A stretch of 54,417 nt of DNA. It comes from Chloroflexota bacterium (GTDB lineage Bacteria > Chloroflexota > Chloroflexia > Chloroheliales > Chloroheliaceae). The position numbers were made by a program, and so were the translations under genes. The notes beneath the pieces are model-generated. The model worked only from the letters and a program-made list of their open reading frames with translations. It had not been told where the DNA came from and did not search any database. Below, piece after piece: positions 36,218-44,656 of this stretch; the first letter of the stretch is position 1; each line of letters opens with the position of its first letter. The stretch covers positions 1-54,417 of the forward strand of contig JAQBPB010000025.1 in NCBI GenBank assembly GCA_028287745.1, in the 5' to 3' direction.

Positions 36218-37576
36218 TTAACCTAGAATCTGTATCCCAAATATGCCCAAGATTTGAATTAAAACATATGATACTGATAGAAAACTGACCAGACCAGCCA
36301 GGCCGTAAGCCACTATATTATAGAACAGGGAGTTTGTATACTTTCCCATTAACTCTTTATCATTTACAAGCTTCAGGATCGAAAAAAGAATTATTGGCAG
36401 TATAAGCCCGTTGACCAGGTAGAGCGCCACCAGGATATTTACTACCGGCAAGCCGGGTATCATCGCGATAATTACCGCCGTTACAATCAGGAAGGTAAAC
36501 ATACCCCAGAAACTGGGCGCTTCTTTGAGGCTTTTACTAACCCCATTTTCCAGGCCCAGCGCTTCGGTAACGGAATAACATGTAGTCAGTGGCAGGACGC
36601 CCGCCGCCAGGAATGAAGCTCCCAACAGCCCCAGGGCAAAAATATATTTGGCGAACTCGCCCAGGAAAGGCGTCAGGGCCTTAGCCGCGTCCACCGCCGA
36701 GTCGAGCGCCCGGCCTTCTCCCCCGGTGGCCGGGAAGATGGTCGCGCCGGTCGCTACAATAATAAAATAAGCAATCAAGATAGAAAAAGTTGAGCCGACA
36801 TACACATCCAGCCGCTGGTATTTATAATCGCGCATCGTCACGCCTCGTTCGACCACAGCGCTTTGCACGTAAATTTGCATGTAGGGGCTGATGGTGGTAC
36901 CGACCGCCGCAATCAGGGTGGTCAGGAAGAGGCCGTTTAACTGGATAGTGGGTACAAAGGTACTTTTGATAACTTCTCCCCAATCAGGTTTTGCCATAAA
37001 AGCCGCGATAACATAGGCAAAAAAGGTCACCGTCAGAGCCAGGAAAACCTTTTCGACCCGCTGGTATGAGCCGCGTGCGATCAAAAGCCAGACCAGCACG
37101 CCTGCTACCGGTGCGCTTATCCAGGATGGCACCCCGAAGATGCTCATGGCCGCCGTGATACCGATAAACTCCGATACAATCACGCCACCGTTAGCAATCA
37201 GGAAGGCCAGCATTACAAAGGCGGTCAGCCGGATTGAGAAGTTTTCCCGGATTAAGTCGCTCAAACCTTTGCCGGTCTTGGCTCCCATGCGGGCGCACAT
37301 TTCCTGGACCACGCAGACCCCAATCCAGACTACAACCATTACCCAGAGCATCTTAAACCCGAACAGGGAACCCATAGAGCTATAAGTCGCGATACCACCG
37401 GCATCGTTCCCGGCATTGGCCGCAATTAACCCCGGCCCAAGAATACTCAAATAAAATAGAATACTGCGCCCCCGCCGGGTGCGTTTCTCCGGTGGCGCCT
37501 CTTCACCAACCCCTGTCACCAGGGCGGGGTTTCCGGCCGCCTCTGAATCGCCTTCGTTTAATAATTTATCCGACAC
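36218..37576 (-). CDS. Nramp-like divalent metal transporter with altered metal site (NRMT-like)
   Basis: Eleven hydrophobic helices and the Nramp start GPGLIAANAGNDAGGIATYS identify the SLC11 fold. The canonical helix-1 DPGN is here D58-A-G-G61, so the metal-binding Asn is lost. The helix-6 MPH is replaced by Ser-Pro-Tyr (229-232, TTISPYMQIY), so the soft Met ligand is also lost. Loss of Met and Asn is the feature reported for the NRMT group of Nramp-related Mg2+ transporters, so Mg2+ rather than Mn2+ or Fe2+ is the likely substrate. The neighbouring gene encodes an MgtE-N/CBS protein, which supports this. The charged N-terminus of about 38 residues is cytoplasmic. Confidence 0.85.
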   Translation of the reverse strand: MSDKLLNEGDSEAAGNPALVTGVGEEAPPEKRTRRGRSILFYLSILGPGLIAANAGNDAGGIATYSSMGSLFGFKMLWVMVVVWIGVCVVQEMCARMGAKTGKGLSDLIRENFSIRLTAFVMLAFLIANGGVIVSEFIGITAAMSIFGVPSWISAPVAGVLVWLLIARGSYQRVEKVFLALTVTFFAYVIAAFMAKPDWGEVIKSTFVPTIQLNGLFLTTLIAAVGTTISPYMQIYVQSAVVERGVTMRDYKYQRLDVYVGSTFSILIAYFIIVATGATIFPATGGEGRALDSAVDAAKALTPFLGEFAKYIFALGLLGASFLAAGVLPLTTCYSVTEALGLENGVSKSLKEAPSFWGMFTFLIVTAVIIAMIPGLPVVNILVALYLVNGLILPIILFSILKLVNDKELMGKYTNSLFYNIVAYGLAGLVSFLSVSYVLIQILGIFGIQILG

Positions 37577-37687
37577 TTGTTACCCCTGAACTGTTAGTTA
37601 TGCCACACTCTTGAAAGAAAACCCGCCTTAAAACACTCTGGTGACCACCCTGACATGGGCAACTGGCCGCCCGTGTAACGCTGCCAG

Positions 37688-39013
37688 TTATCCAACCGAC
37701 CCGACGGTGGGGTGATTGCCGTGGTAACGGAAAATCTTGGGCACCCGGCGGCGCAAATCTTCGGGCAAAATCAGGTCCAGGGCATCGTCAAAGGTAATAA
37801 TTCCCTGAATTTCACCCCGGTTATTCAGCACCGGCACCGCCCGGAAGCCATAGTCGGCCAGCACCGCCGCCGCTTCCTCCGCCGGTGAGTCGGTCTGGAC
37901 GCTGACAAAGTCCCGGATCATCAGCTCGCTAAGTTGAGTGCTGCGCGGCTGGCAAAAGACAACATCCCGCAAAGCCGCCACGCCTCTTAGAGTTTCGGTG
38001 CCGGGTTCAACCAGGTATATATAATCCACAAATTCGGGTTGTTCTTCCAGGCTGCGGATGCGCTGCAAGGCTTCCGCCGCACCCAGGTTATGGGGCAGCA
38101 TAAGAAAGTCGTTGGTCATTAAACCACCGGCTGAATCTTCTTCGTAAGCCAGCAGTTCGCGAATTTCCTCCGACTCCTCGTCTTCCATTAATTCTAACAG
38201 CGTCTGGGCTTTAGCTTCGTCCAGGTCAGCGATAACATCGGCGGCATCGTCTGGCTGCATTTCTTCCAGGATATCCGCCGCCCGTTCCTCGTTTAGCCCC
38301 TCCAGGATATCGGCGGCGTCATCCGGGTCCATCTCCTCCAGGGTATCGGCGGCCGTTTCATCATCAAGTGAATTAACAATTTCGGCGCTCTGGACGTAGG
38401 ATAATTCGTCCAATAGGCGGGCAATATCGGCCGGGTGCAATTTTGCCAGGCGTTCATGGGAAACGCTCAACTGGACCGCCGGGGCGCTGCTGGCGAAGTA
38501 CTGTACATCGGCCCAATCCAACAGGTCCGAACTGCGAGCGATGGCCCTGGCCCGGGGCGCTTTGGGACCGGGCAGCACTCGCCTGATGATGGCCTGGAAG
38601 GAAATGTCTACGCCCACCAGCAACAGGATCTGTTCGTGGGGTAAATGCCGGACGGCCAGGGCCAGATCATTAACCCGGATAACCCGGCGGCCTTCCACAT
38701 CTACCAGTTGTTTATCCAGCACATCTTTACCGAGCAGGATTTCACCGTTGCGCCGTTCGAAACGTTCCAGGCTCAGCAATGCCGAAAAGAGTTTGATGCC
38801 TTTTTCATCGAAAGATTCCACCTGGCTGGCCGGAATCCAAAAATTCCGGTGGTTGGTCTGGGCCAGCAATCCGGCCAGGGGCGGGTATTTCTCTTCACTT
38901 TTCCCCGCTACCGGGTTAATCCGGACAATCAGGTCTTTGAGAATGGCGACTTTTTCGCCATTCCGATCAAGAACAGGTTTTGAAGCAAGAGTGCTGTAAT
39001 AAAGAAGGGCCAT
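37688..39013 (-). CDS. Soluble MgtE N-domain/CBS protein with N-terminal PRC-barrel-like part
   Basis: Counted from the ATG at 39013 (GCAGG seven bases upstream), the first 170 residues look like PRC-barrel units (DRNGEKVAILKDLIVRI and VDVEGRRVIRVNDLALAV). They precede the superhelical MgtE intracellular N domain with its repeated AADILEGLNEERAADILEEM pattern (about 190-300). Two CBS motifs follow (about 310-430). The MgtE transmembrane domain is absent, so this is a free cytosolic Mg2+-sensor module. It lies 111 bp upstream of the Nramp-like gene and probably gates or regulates it in trans. A longer frame to 39076 has no SD. Confidence 0.87.
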   Translation of the reverse strand: MALLYYSTLASKPVLDRNGEKVAILKDLIVRINPVAGKSEEKYPPLAGLLAQTNHRNFWIPASQVESFDEKGIKLFSALLSLERFERRNGEILLGKDVLDKQLVDVEGRRVIRVNDLALAVRHLPHEQILLLVGVDISFQAIIRRVLPGPKAPRARAIARSSDLLDWADVQYFASSAPAVQLSVSHERLAKLHPADIARLLDELSYVQSAEIVNSLDDETAADTLEEMDPDDAADILEGLNEERAADILEEMQPDDAADVIADLDEAKAQTLLELMEDEESEEIRELLAYEEDSAGGLMTNDFLMLPHNLGAAEALQRIRSLEEQPEFVDYIYLVEPGTETLRGVAALRDVVFCQPRSTQLSELMIRDFVSVQTDSPAEEAAAVLADYGFRAVPVLNNRGEIQGIITFDDALDLILPEDLRRRVPKIFRYHGNHPTVGSVG

Positions 39014-39121
39014 ATTTAACCTGCTTCCATTAGTTTGATTTACCCAGGAAGACACTCTAAAACATTCCACGACCAAAGGTACCCGGCAAAGAAACCCTGG
39101 TAATCCGTAATCTGGAAATGG

Positions 39122-39130
39122 TTTATAGCA
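39122..39130 (-). promoter_or_regulatory. Extended -10 promoter for the MgtE-N/Nramp operon
   Basis: The minus strand reads TGCTATAAA about 110 bp upstream of the MgtE-N start. A 6-bp hairpin, CCACTT/AAGTGG (39154-39167), lies just upstream. I compared the leader with the M-box (ykoK) magnesium riboswitch consensus and saw no match. Confidence 0.4.
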
Positions 39131-39585
39131 AATATGCTTAATTTAAGGTACCACCACTTAAAAGTGGGGCAGGGCTTATAATTAAAACGTGTGCCTTAAA
39201 GGTAAGATAGAGGCGGGAAGCGAGACTAAATGAGGCAGTCAGCGGTCGAAGCGTTTTTGACGCCCGGAGCAGCGGCGTCCTGGGTCTAAAGCGGGAAATA
39301 CAAGAAACCGTCCCGTTTCAATCCGGCTGGCTGGTATTCCTGGGTTTTAGTTTGCTTCCCAAACTACTGTCAATACCCATAGGGAATTTGACCTTTCACT
39401 ACGCCCCAATAACGGCCGGGCGGATAACACACGCCTGGCGGTCGGGATTATACAGGCAAAATACCTGAAGTTTACCCGGTGTTAATAGGACAAATTTATC
39501 GTAACCTTTTAGATTCTAACACTATAAGCATAAAAGTCAAACTTTTGCGACAATTCAAGGGCGGTTCGGAATTTTTGACAAAAAA

Positions 39586-39610
39586 AGACCGCCGCTCGGG
39601 ACGGAGGTCT
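39586..39610 (-). terminator. Rho-independent terminator on the minus strand with no protein gene nearby
   Basis: AGACC-G-CCG (39586 on) pairs with CGG-A-GGTCT (ending 39610). Read on the minus strand it is followed by seven T. The nearest upstream minus-strand protein gene ends at 40238, more than 600 bp away and behind its own terminator. Confidence 0.75.
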
Positions 39611-39730
39611 ATGACAATGGATATTAATGGTTGAAGTAACAGATGAAAAGTTCAGTTCGTACATTTAATACAAATTTAACAACTTTTAATTACTGATGTT
39701 AAATTTATACTATGAGAATACAACATCTAT

Positions 39731-39922
39731 AGTATCAGGACTATAGCCCGATACTCCTAGTACTTTAAGGCGCATTGGCAGTAAAATTTTTCATTATTCA
39801 TTAAAAGTACTAGATTATTCTGCCATTCAATTATTGAATAGGACTTGTGGGCTAGTACCTGACAAAGGGTTTTCAGTCATTAAATAATATTTATGCTAAT
39901 GTAACCCTAAAATATTATTTAA
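39731..39922. ncRNA. Candidate structured RNA or small repeat element (interleaved inverted repeats)
   Basis: Four perfect inverted repeats occur in 190 bp: AGTATC/GATACT (39731, 39750), CTAGTACTTT/AAAGTACTAG (39757, 39804), TGGCAG/CTGCCA (39776, 39820) and a 13-bp TTAAATAATATTT/AAATATTATTTAA (39880, 39910). The second and third are interleaved (a-b-a'-b'), as in a pseudoknot. The strand is undecided; the minus strand ends in a terminator at 39586. It could instead be a MITE remnant. Confidence 0.4.
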
Positions 39923-40162
39923 TCCGTTGAACTTGTTTTTAGTCGCACTTTGATTATAATAATATAAGACCTTTAATATTACTTTCCCGGATTATAGTTT
40001 AATGTCTCAAATCAACTTAAATCAAACTATATACGCAATCATTTGTTTGTAAAATGATATAAGGTAGTATTTAAAATATCCCTGATATCTTATAAGCTAT
40101 TCTGTATCACAATAAACTATTAATTGTTAAAAGTTTTTAATAAAATATTAAAACTAGAAATA

Positions 40163-40196
40163 AAATAAGAGCCTTGTTATGACAAAGCTCTTATTT
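40163..40196 (-). terminator. Rho-independent terminator of the OpgC-like gene
   Basis: AAATAAGAGC (40163-40172) pairs perfectly with GCTCTTATTT (40187-40196), about 40 bp past the stop on the minus strand. Confidence 0.88.
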
Positions 40197-40237
40197 CGCA
40201 AGGCATTTTATATGCTTAAAGCCCCATGCTGGTAGAT

Positions 40238-41416
40238 TTAACGAGGAATTACTTTGAATAAAACCTTATTTTTTACCAGCACCCATAAAACCAGGGCGGC
40301 CCCGATGTGGCCCATGGTGTGGCCCAGGGGCGAAAGTTCGGCGTAATCCGGGATGTTAAAAAACAGTGATACTACAAACCCATGCAGAATGTAAACGTAG
40401 AGTGAGTTTTGTCCAAGCGGGTTAAACAGCCAGCCCAGGGAGCGCTGCAGCGGTTCCCAAAGGTAAGTCAGCAACAGGTAGAATACCAGGAAAAAGACCA
40501 TAAAGGTCAGCATACGTCCGGGCCTCAAGGCTAATTTATCAAATGACCAGTGGAAGAACCAAGCAAGGTCAGCGTTATTTTCAAAAACACCGTTGTAAAT
40601 CCAGGCTACCCCAAAACTTAGCAAGGCCAGGAAGCTTATTCCCAGGGGCAAGTAAAGTTTCCATTTGGCAAACCTGTTAAAGAAATTTTTAACTGCTTCC
40701 CGGTGAAACCCGACTACGAGGCCGGTAATGAACAACACCTGCCAGGCAAAAATCGGGAAAGTTCCCAGTGTCGGACTAAAGTTTTGAGGTGTAACTTGGT
40801 AACCCAGCCAGAATGCCCAGGAAATTCCCAGCACCCACCAGGATTTCTTTTGCACCATAAAATAGAAAACTATGGGGGAAACGGCCAGCAGGATGGCGTA
40901 AGTCGCCAGCAAGTCCGACCAGCCAAAGCTTACCTTCATAGTAACCAGTTGTATTACCAGGTCAAGTGAAAAGTTTGGTGGGGCCGGAACGGCTTCACCC
41001 CGGGTATGCAAAGGTGTAAAGTAAGCTATTGCCAGGTACGCCAGGGCGACCACAATATTCCAGATGTAAAGGGTCCAGGCCCGCTGTAAAATCTTCCCGG
41101 TAGACGCCTGTAAACCTTCTTTAACAATTCGTGGACCGTATACCAGACCCAGTACAAGGCCAGAGATGAAAATAAATCCTTCAGCGGCGGAAACCAGGAA
41201 GTAACCACCACCGGTCAGAAACATTGTGTAAGCGGGATAGTAACCAATATGATTTGCAATAATTATAAAAAGACAAAGGCCCCTTAAAAAATCTAATCTT
41301 ATATCGCGATTACCTTCCTGGTGGTACTGCCACGACCTGAACCAGGTTAATGAAAGACCATTATTTATTTTAATTCCAGATTGAGCTCTTTGGGCCGGAC
41401 TTATTGCTCGCGCCAT
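40238..41416 (-). CDS. OpgC-domain membrane protein
   Basis: About ten hydrophobic helices are seen. The OpgC signature is at the start (RDIRLDFLRGLCLFIIIANH, then GGYFLVSAAEGFIFISGLVL) and the end (NPLGQNSLYVYILHGFVVSL). In E. coli OpgC succinylates periplasmic glucans. Many bacteria have stand-alone homologues of unknown substrate, presumably acyltransferases of the envelope. The ATG at 41416 has GGAGG ten bases upstream; a GTG eight codons earlier lies before that SD. It is transcribed alone. Confidence 0.87.
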   Translation of the reverse strand: MARAISPAQRAQSGIKINNGLSLTWFRSWQYHQEGNRDIRLDFLRGLCLFIIIANHIGYYPAYTMFLTGGGYFLVSAAEGFIFISGLVLGLVYGPRIVKEGLQASTGKILQRAWTLYIWNIVVALAYLAIAYFTPLHTRGEAVPAPPNFSLDLVIQLVTMKVSFGWSDLLATYAILLAVSPIVFYFMVQKKSWWVLGISWAFWLGYQVTPQNFSPTLGTFPIFAWQVLFITGLVVGFHREAVKNFFNRFAKWKLYLPLGISFLALLSFGVAWIYNGVFENNADLAWFFHWSFDKLALRPGRMLTFMVFFLVFYLLLTYLWEPLQRSLGWLFNPLGQNSLYVYILHGFVVSLFFNIPDYAELSPLGHTMGHIGAALVLWVLVKNKVLFKVIPR

Positions 41417-41766
41417 TCGTATATAACCTCCCATGAACACTTGCCAATCAATTCATCGCCATTGATGCTAGTGGTCAGGTGACTTTTTAAATACTTAGCA
41501 AAAAGTTAATCTTTGCTGTTACCTTTAATATTCTCTTCTAATCATATACAAAATTCTTGCCACCAACGCTAGAAAAGTTCTAATTTTTGTAAAATGTATG
41601 TAAAATACTCGGAAATATAACTTAATATGAAAATAAATAAAGAAAAACTATGCAAACATATAATTAAAACTATGCAAAATTAAATAAAAAATGTATTTAT
41701 TTTGAAATTAATAAAAAAAAGCGGTGAAAACTGGCAATATACGACTATAGATACTCCAGAATGCAT
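41417..41766. other. AT-rich upstream region of the OpgC-like gene
   Basis: About 350 bp, strongly AT-rich, without an open frame. A 6-bp inverted repeat, AGCAAA/TTTGCT, lies at 41497-41517. Several A/T tracts could be UP-element-like, but I cannot assign a promoter with confidence. Confidence 0.4.
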
Positions 41767-41807
41767 AAAAAAAGGCTGCCCTGGCAATTTCCAGGCAGCC
41801 TTTTTTT
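41767..41807 (-). terminator. Rho-independent terminator of the crotonase operon
   Basis: AAAAAAAGGCTGCC-CTGG pairs with CCAG-GCAGCCTTTTTTT, with one bulged base. Both strands carry seven T after the stem. Confidence 0.93.
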
Positions 41808-41823
41808 AAATCTTCAGGTGATT

Positions 41824-42600
41824 TTATTTCCCGCTATATTTTGGTTTGCGCTTTTCCAGGAAGGCGGTTACACCCTCACGCTGGTCCTCAGTACCGAAAA
41901 GCGCGACAAACCCCAGCCGTTCCAGCTTGATGGCGCTTTCAAGGTCCAGGTCATAGCCCTGGTCCATCACCTGTTTAGCCAGTTGTAGAGTAAAGGGCGG
42001 CTTGGTTGCCAGCTTTTTAGCCCAGGCTTTGGCTTCATCCAGCAGGCTTTCGCCAGGTACAACCTTATTGACCAGGCCAATCCGGTATGCCTCTTCGGCT
42101 CCAATCATCTCACCCATAAAGACCAGTTCTTTGGCCCGCCCCAGGCCAATCAAACGGGAGAGGCGCTGAGTGCCACCGGCCCCCGGGTAAATCCCAACAT
42201 TGATTTCGGGCTGGCCGAATTTAGCATTATCGGCGGCCAGGCGTAGGTCGCAGGCCATAGCAAGTTCACAGCCGCCACCCAGGGCGAACCCGGCTACGGC
42301 TGCAATGGTGGGCTGGGGCATATCGGCTACCGTAGTCCACATATCCCCTGTAATGTTCCGCCGGTACATATCTATCGAGCTGGCGGTCTGCATCTTTGAC
42401 AGGTCTGCCCCGGCCGCAAAAACTTTTGGACCGCCGGTAATTATAATCGCCCGAACGGTTTCGTCCGCCCGCACCCCGTTCAGGGCATCAACTACTTCAC
42501 CGGTCAATTCCGGGCTGAGCGCGTTCAATTTTTCCGGCCGGTTTAGGGTGATAATAAGGGTTGTATCATCCCTTTCCGTTTTAATCGTCTGGTACTCCAT
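41824..42600 (-). CDS. Enoyl-CoA hydratase/isomerase (crotonase family)
   Basis: The oxyanion-hole loops are AAGADLSKM and FALGGGCELAMACDLRLAA. The two catalytic glutamates expected for hydratases are present, in GGGCE and in GQPEINVGIYPGAGGTQRL. The length of 258 is standard. GAGG lies six bases before the ATG. Hydration of 2-enoyl-CoA in beta-oxidation or a related route is likely, though crotonases are versatile. It follows fabI and a dienoyl-CoA-reductase-like gene on the same strand. Confidence 0.93.
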   Translation of the reverse strand: MEYQTIKTERDDTTLIITLNRPEKLNALSPELTGEVVDALNGVRADETVRAIIITGGPKVFAAGADLSKMQTASSIDMYRRNITGDMWTTVADMPQPTIAAVAGFALGGGCELAMACDLRLAADNAKFGQPEINVGIYPGAGGTQRLSRLIGLGRAKELVFMGEMIGAEEAYRIGLVNKVVPGESLLDEAKAWAKKLATKPPFTLQLAKQVMDQGYDLDLESAIKLERLGFVALFGTEDQREGVTAFLEKRKPKYSGK

Positions 42601-42656
42601 TGTAAACCTCGTCTTAACTCGTAGAACCTGTCTAGCCAGCGTTTAACGGTGTGACT

Positions 42657-43460
42657 TTATTGTTCCGAAACCATCAAGCCCAGGATGTGGTAGCCATTAT
42701 CCACGAAAAGTACTTCGCCGGTTACCGCCCGTGACATGTTGCTGCCCAGGAAGGTTGCCACGTCGCCAACTTCGCTGATGTCCACATTTCGCCGGAGGGG
42801 AGCGGCGTCTTTGACAAGATCGAGCATTGAACGGAAGTTACCGACACCACCGGCGGCCGCCAGAGTCTTGATAGGTCCGGCTGAGATAGCATTGACCCGG
42901 ATATTGTTAGGTCCAAGCTCGTTAGCCAGGTAGCGCATGCTGGCTTCAAGGGCGGCTTTCGCCACACCCATAATATTGTAGTTTTTGATAACCCGTTCGC
43001 TGCCAAGGTAGGTCAGGGTGATAATGCTGCCACCGCCCGCCGCTTCCATGAGGGGTTTTACCCGGTTAGCCACCGCTATTAGCGAGTAACTGCTGATATC
43101 AAGCGCCATTGCAGCGCCGCTGCGGGAAGTATTGACGAATTCCCCGCGCAAGTCCTCTCGGGCTGCGAAGGCCAGGGCGTGTACCATTACATCGACTTTA
43201 CCGCCAAAGTGTTCGGAAACCTGGCTGAAGACACCATCCAGTTCTTCATCTTTGGTGACATCGCAGGGCCCGATCAGGGTCGGTTGTCGCTCCAGGCTGG
43301 CGGCCAATTTTTCCACGTTGCCGCGCAGTCGTTCGTTCTGGTAGGTCAGTACAATATTGGCCCCGGCATCGTGAAAGGCTTTGGTAATGCCCCAGGCGAT
43401 GCTGTGTTTATCGGCCACACCCATAATCAGGGCATTCTTTCCTTCAAGCAGTTGGCTCAA
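42657..43460 (-). CDS. fabI: Enoyl-[acyl-carrier-protein] reductase (NADH), FabI type
   Basis: FabI performs the last reduction in each cycle of fatty-acid synthesis. The signature Tyr-X6-Lys is Tyr161/Lys168 in NYNIMGVAK; Tyr151 (TYLGSE) matches the E. coli Tyr146 site. The cofactor segment MGVADKHSIAWGITKAF is diagnostic of FabI rather than other SDRs. The start is TTG with a perfect AAGGAGG seven bases upstream. It lies between the crotonase gene (56 bp) and the SDR gene (120 bp) on one strand. Confidence 0.95.
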   Translation of the reverse strand: MSQLLEGKNALIMGVADKHSIAWGITKAFHDAGANIVLTYQNERLRGNVEKLAASLERQPTLIGPCDVTKDEELDGVFSQVSEHFGGKVDVMVHALAFAAREDLRGEFVNTSRSGAAMALDISSYSLIAVANRVKPLMEAAGGGSIITLTYLGSERVIKNYNIMGVAKAALEASMRYLANELGPNNIRVNAISAGPIKTLAAAGGVGNFRSMLDLVKDAAPLRRNVDISEVGDVATFLGSNMSRAVTGEVLFVDNGYHILGLMVSEQ

Positions 43461-43580
43461 TTATCTGCCTCCTTAATCGTTTATTTTCCAATTTACAAGT
43501 TTTGCGCCGGTATTTTGCCGATTTGGCCCGCCCGGAATAATAAATCAAAAGCGCCGGTCAGGGGAAATCAGCCGGGCCGT

Positions 43581-44402
43581 TTATTGACGACCGGGCATTT
43601 TGTCAAAATACTTTAAATAACCTTTGTTGAGCATATTGCCACCGTCCACGGTTAGGCAGGTGCCTGTAACATAATTCGCATAGTCGGAGACCAGGTAAGC
43701 CGCCGCATTGGCAATTTCATCCACCTCACCAAAACGGCCCAGTGGGATTTCGCGGGACATCTTTTCTATCAGGTCACCACCGCCAAAAAGCTGGCGGGTG
43801 GTGTTTTCAGTTGCTACCGGCCCGGGCGCAATCGCGTTGATACGAATCTTGTGCCTGGCCCATTCGACCGAAAGTGACTGGGTAAGACTTAGCACACCGG
43901 CTTTAGCCGCCGCGCTGGGCGCCGTACCGGGACCGCCGTTCCAGACGTAAGTAGCGATAATATTGACCATTTTGCCGCCCCGGCCCTGGGCAATCATCTC
44001 TTTTGCAACCGCCTGGGTGCAATACCATGTGCCGTTAAGGACTATCCCCACCACGGCATTCCAGGCGTTGGGCGATAAGTCTTCGGATTTTGCTACAAAA
44101 TTACCGGCGGCATTATTAACCAGGATATCTATTCCACCAAAGCGTTCTTTGGTACGGGCCACCATATTTGCCACCTGGGCCGGGTCGCGCACATCGGTAG
44201 CCACCGCCAGGGCCTCACACCCGGCAGCCTCGATTTCCCTGACAGTCGCCTCCAGGTTTTCCAGTTTTCGACTGGCAACCACAATCTTTGCGCCAAGCCC
44301 GGCGAAAGTAAGGGCCATTGCTTTACCCATACCGGTGCCACCACCGGTGATGATCGCTACCTGGTCTTGTAAGGTACCTGCCGGTAACATTTGCTGGCTC
44401 AT
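43581..44402 (-). CDS. SDR-family 2,4-dienoyl-CoA reductase-like protein
   Basis: The Rossmann motif is TGGGTGMGKAM, and NNAAGNF (in place of NNAG) is typical of 2,4-dienoyl-CoA and peroxisomal enoyl-CoA reductases. The usual SDR Tyr of YxxxK is replaced by Ser in SAAAK, which also occurs in dienoyl-CoA reductases, where another Tyr acts. NATT-like IAPGPVATENTTRQL and the C-terminal VTGTCLTVDGGNML are present. Its neighbours FabI and crotonase suggest unsaturated acyl-CoA or acyl-ACP metabolism. AGGAGGG precedes the ATG. Confidence 0.88.
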   Translation of the reverse strand: MSQQMLPAGTLQDQVAIITGGGTGMGKAMALTFAGLGAKIVVASRKLENLEATVREIEAAGCEALAVATDVRDPAQVANMVARTKERFGGIDILVNNAAGNFVAKSEDLSPNAWNAVVGIVLNGTWYCTQAVAKEMIAQGRGGKMVNIIATYVWNGGPGTAPSAAAKAGVLSLTQSLSVEWARHKIRINAIAPGPVATENTTRQLFGGGDLIEKMSREIPLGRFGEVDEIANAAAYLVSDYANYVTGTCLTVDGGNMLNKGYLKYFDKMPGRQ

Positions 44403-44432
44403 CTGGCCCTCCTTTGATTGTGGTTTGGGGTA

Positions 44433-44460
44433 GTAGTCAGTAGTCAGTAGTCAGTGGGTA
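44433..44460. repeat. Heptanucleotide repeat (GTAGTCA x3 plus GTGGGTA)
   Basis: Three exact GTAGTCA units (44433-44453) are followed by a degenerate unit. Further degenerate heptamers such as TGACTAC, TAATAAC and TACTGAC run to about 44650, filling the gap between the SDR gene and fumC. Confidence 0.9.
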
Positions 44461-44656
44461 GATTTCCACTGATCATTTCCGACCAATGAATATTCGGCTT
44501 AATAGTGGTAGTAATGCCCCGGTTATTAAGGGCTAACCCTGCCTCTGACTACTAATAACTGTTTCCTACTGACCACCGGTCAATAACCTACAGCTTCCTG
44601 CCAACTATCGTCTAATAACTAACTTATGCCCCTGACCCCTAACTACTTACCCCTTC

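Larger units (their letters stand above)
39131..40237. other. Long AT-rich intergenic region with many hairpins, no protein gene
   Basis: About 1.1 kb without a credible open frame. The left third is GC-balanced and includes a GACGCC/GGCGTC hairpin (39259-39279). The right two-thirds are AT-rich. This part is bounded by two minus-strand terminators (39586-39610 and 40163-40196), so a minus-strand RNA that ends at the left terminator may be made here. Inverted repeats are listed separately. Confidence 0.55.

Noticed and set aside
39014..39310. Magnesium riboswitch (M-box) before the MgtE-N/Nramp genes
   Set aside because: I compared both strands with the conserved M-box core (GGTGAGGCTCC and GCTGCTGCCC) and found no convincing match; one GCTGCTCCGGGC segment is too little.
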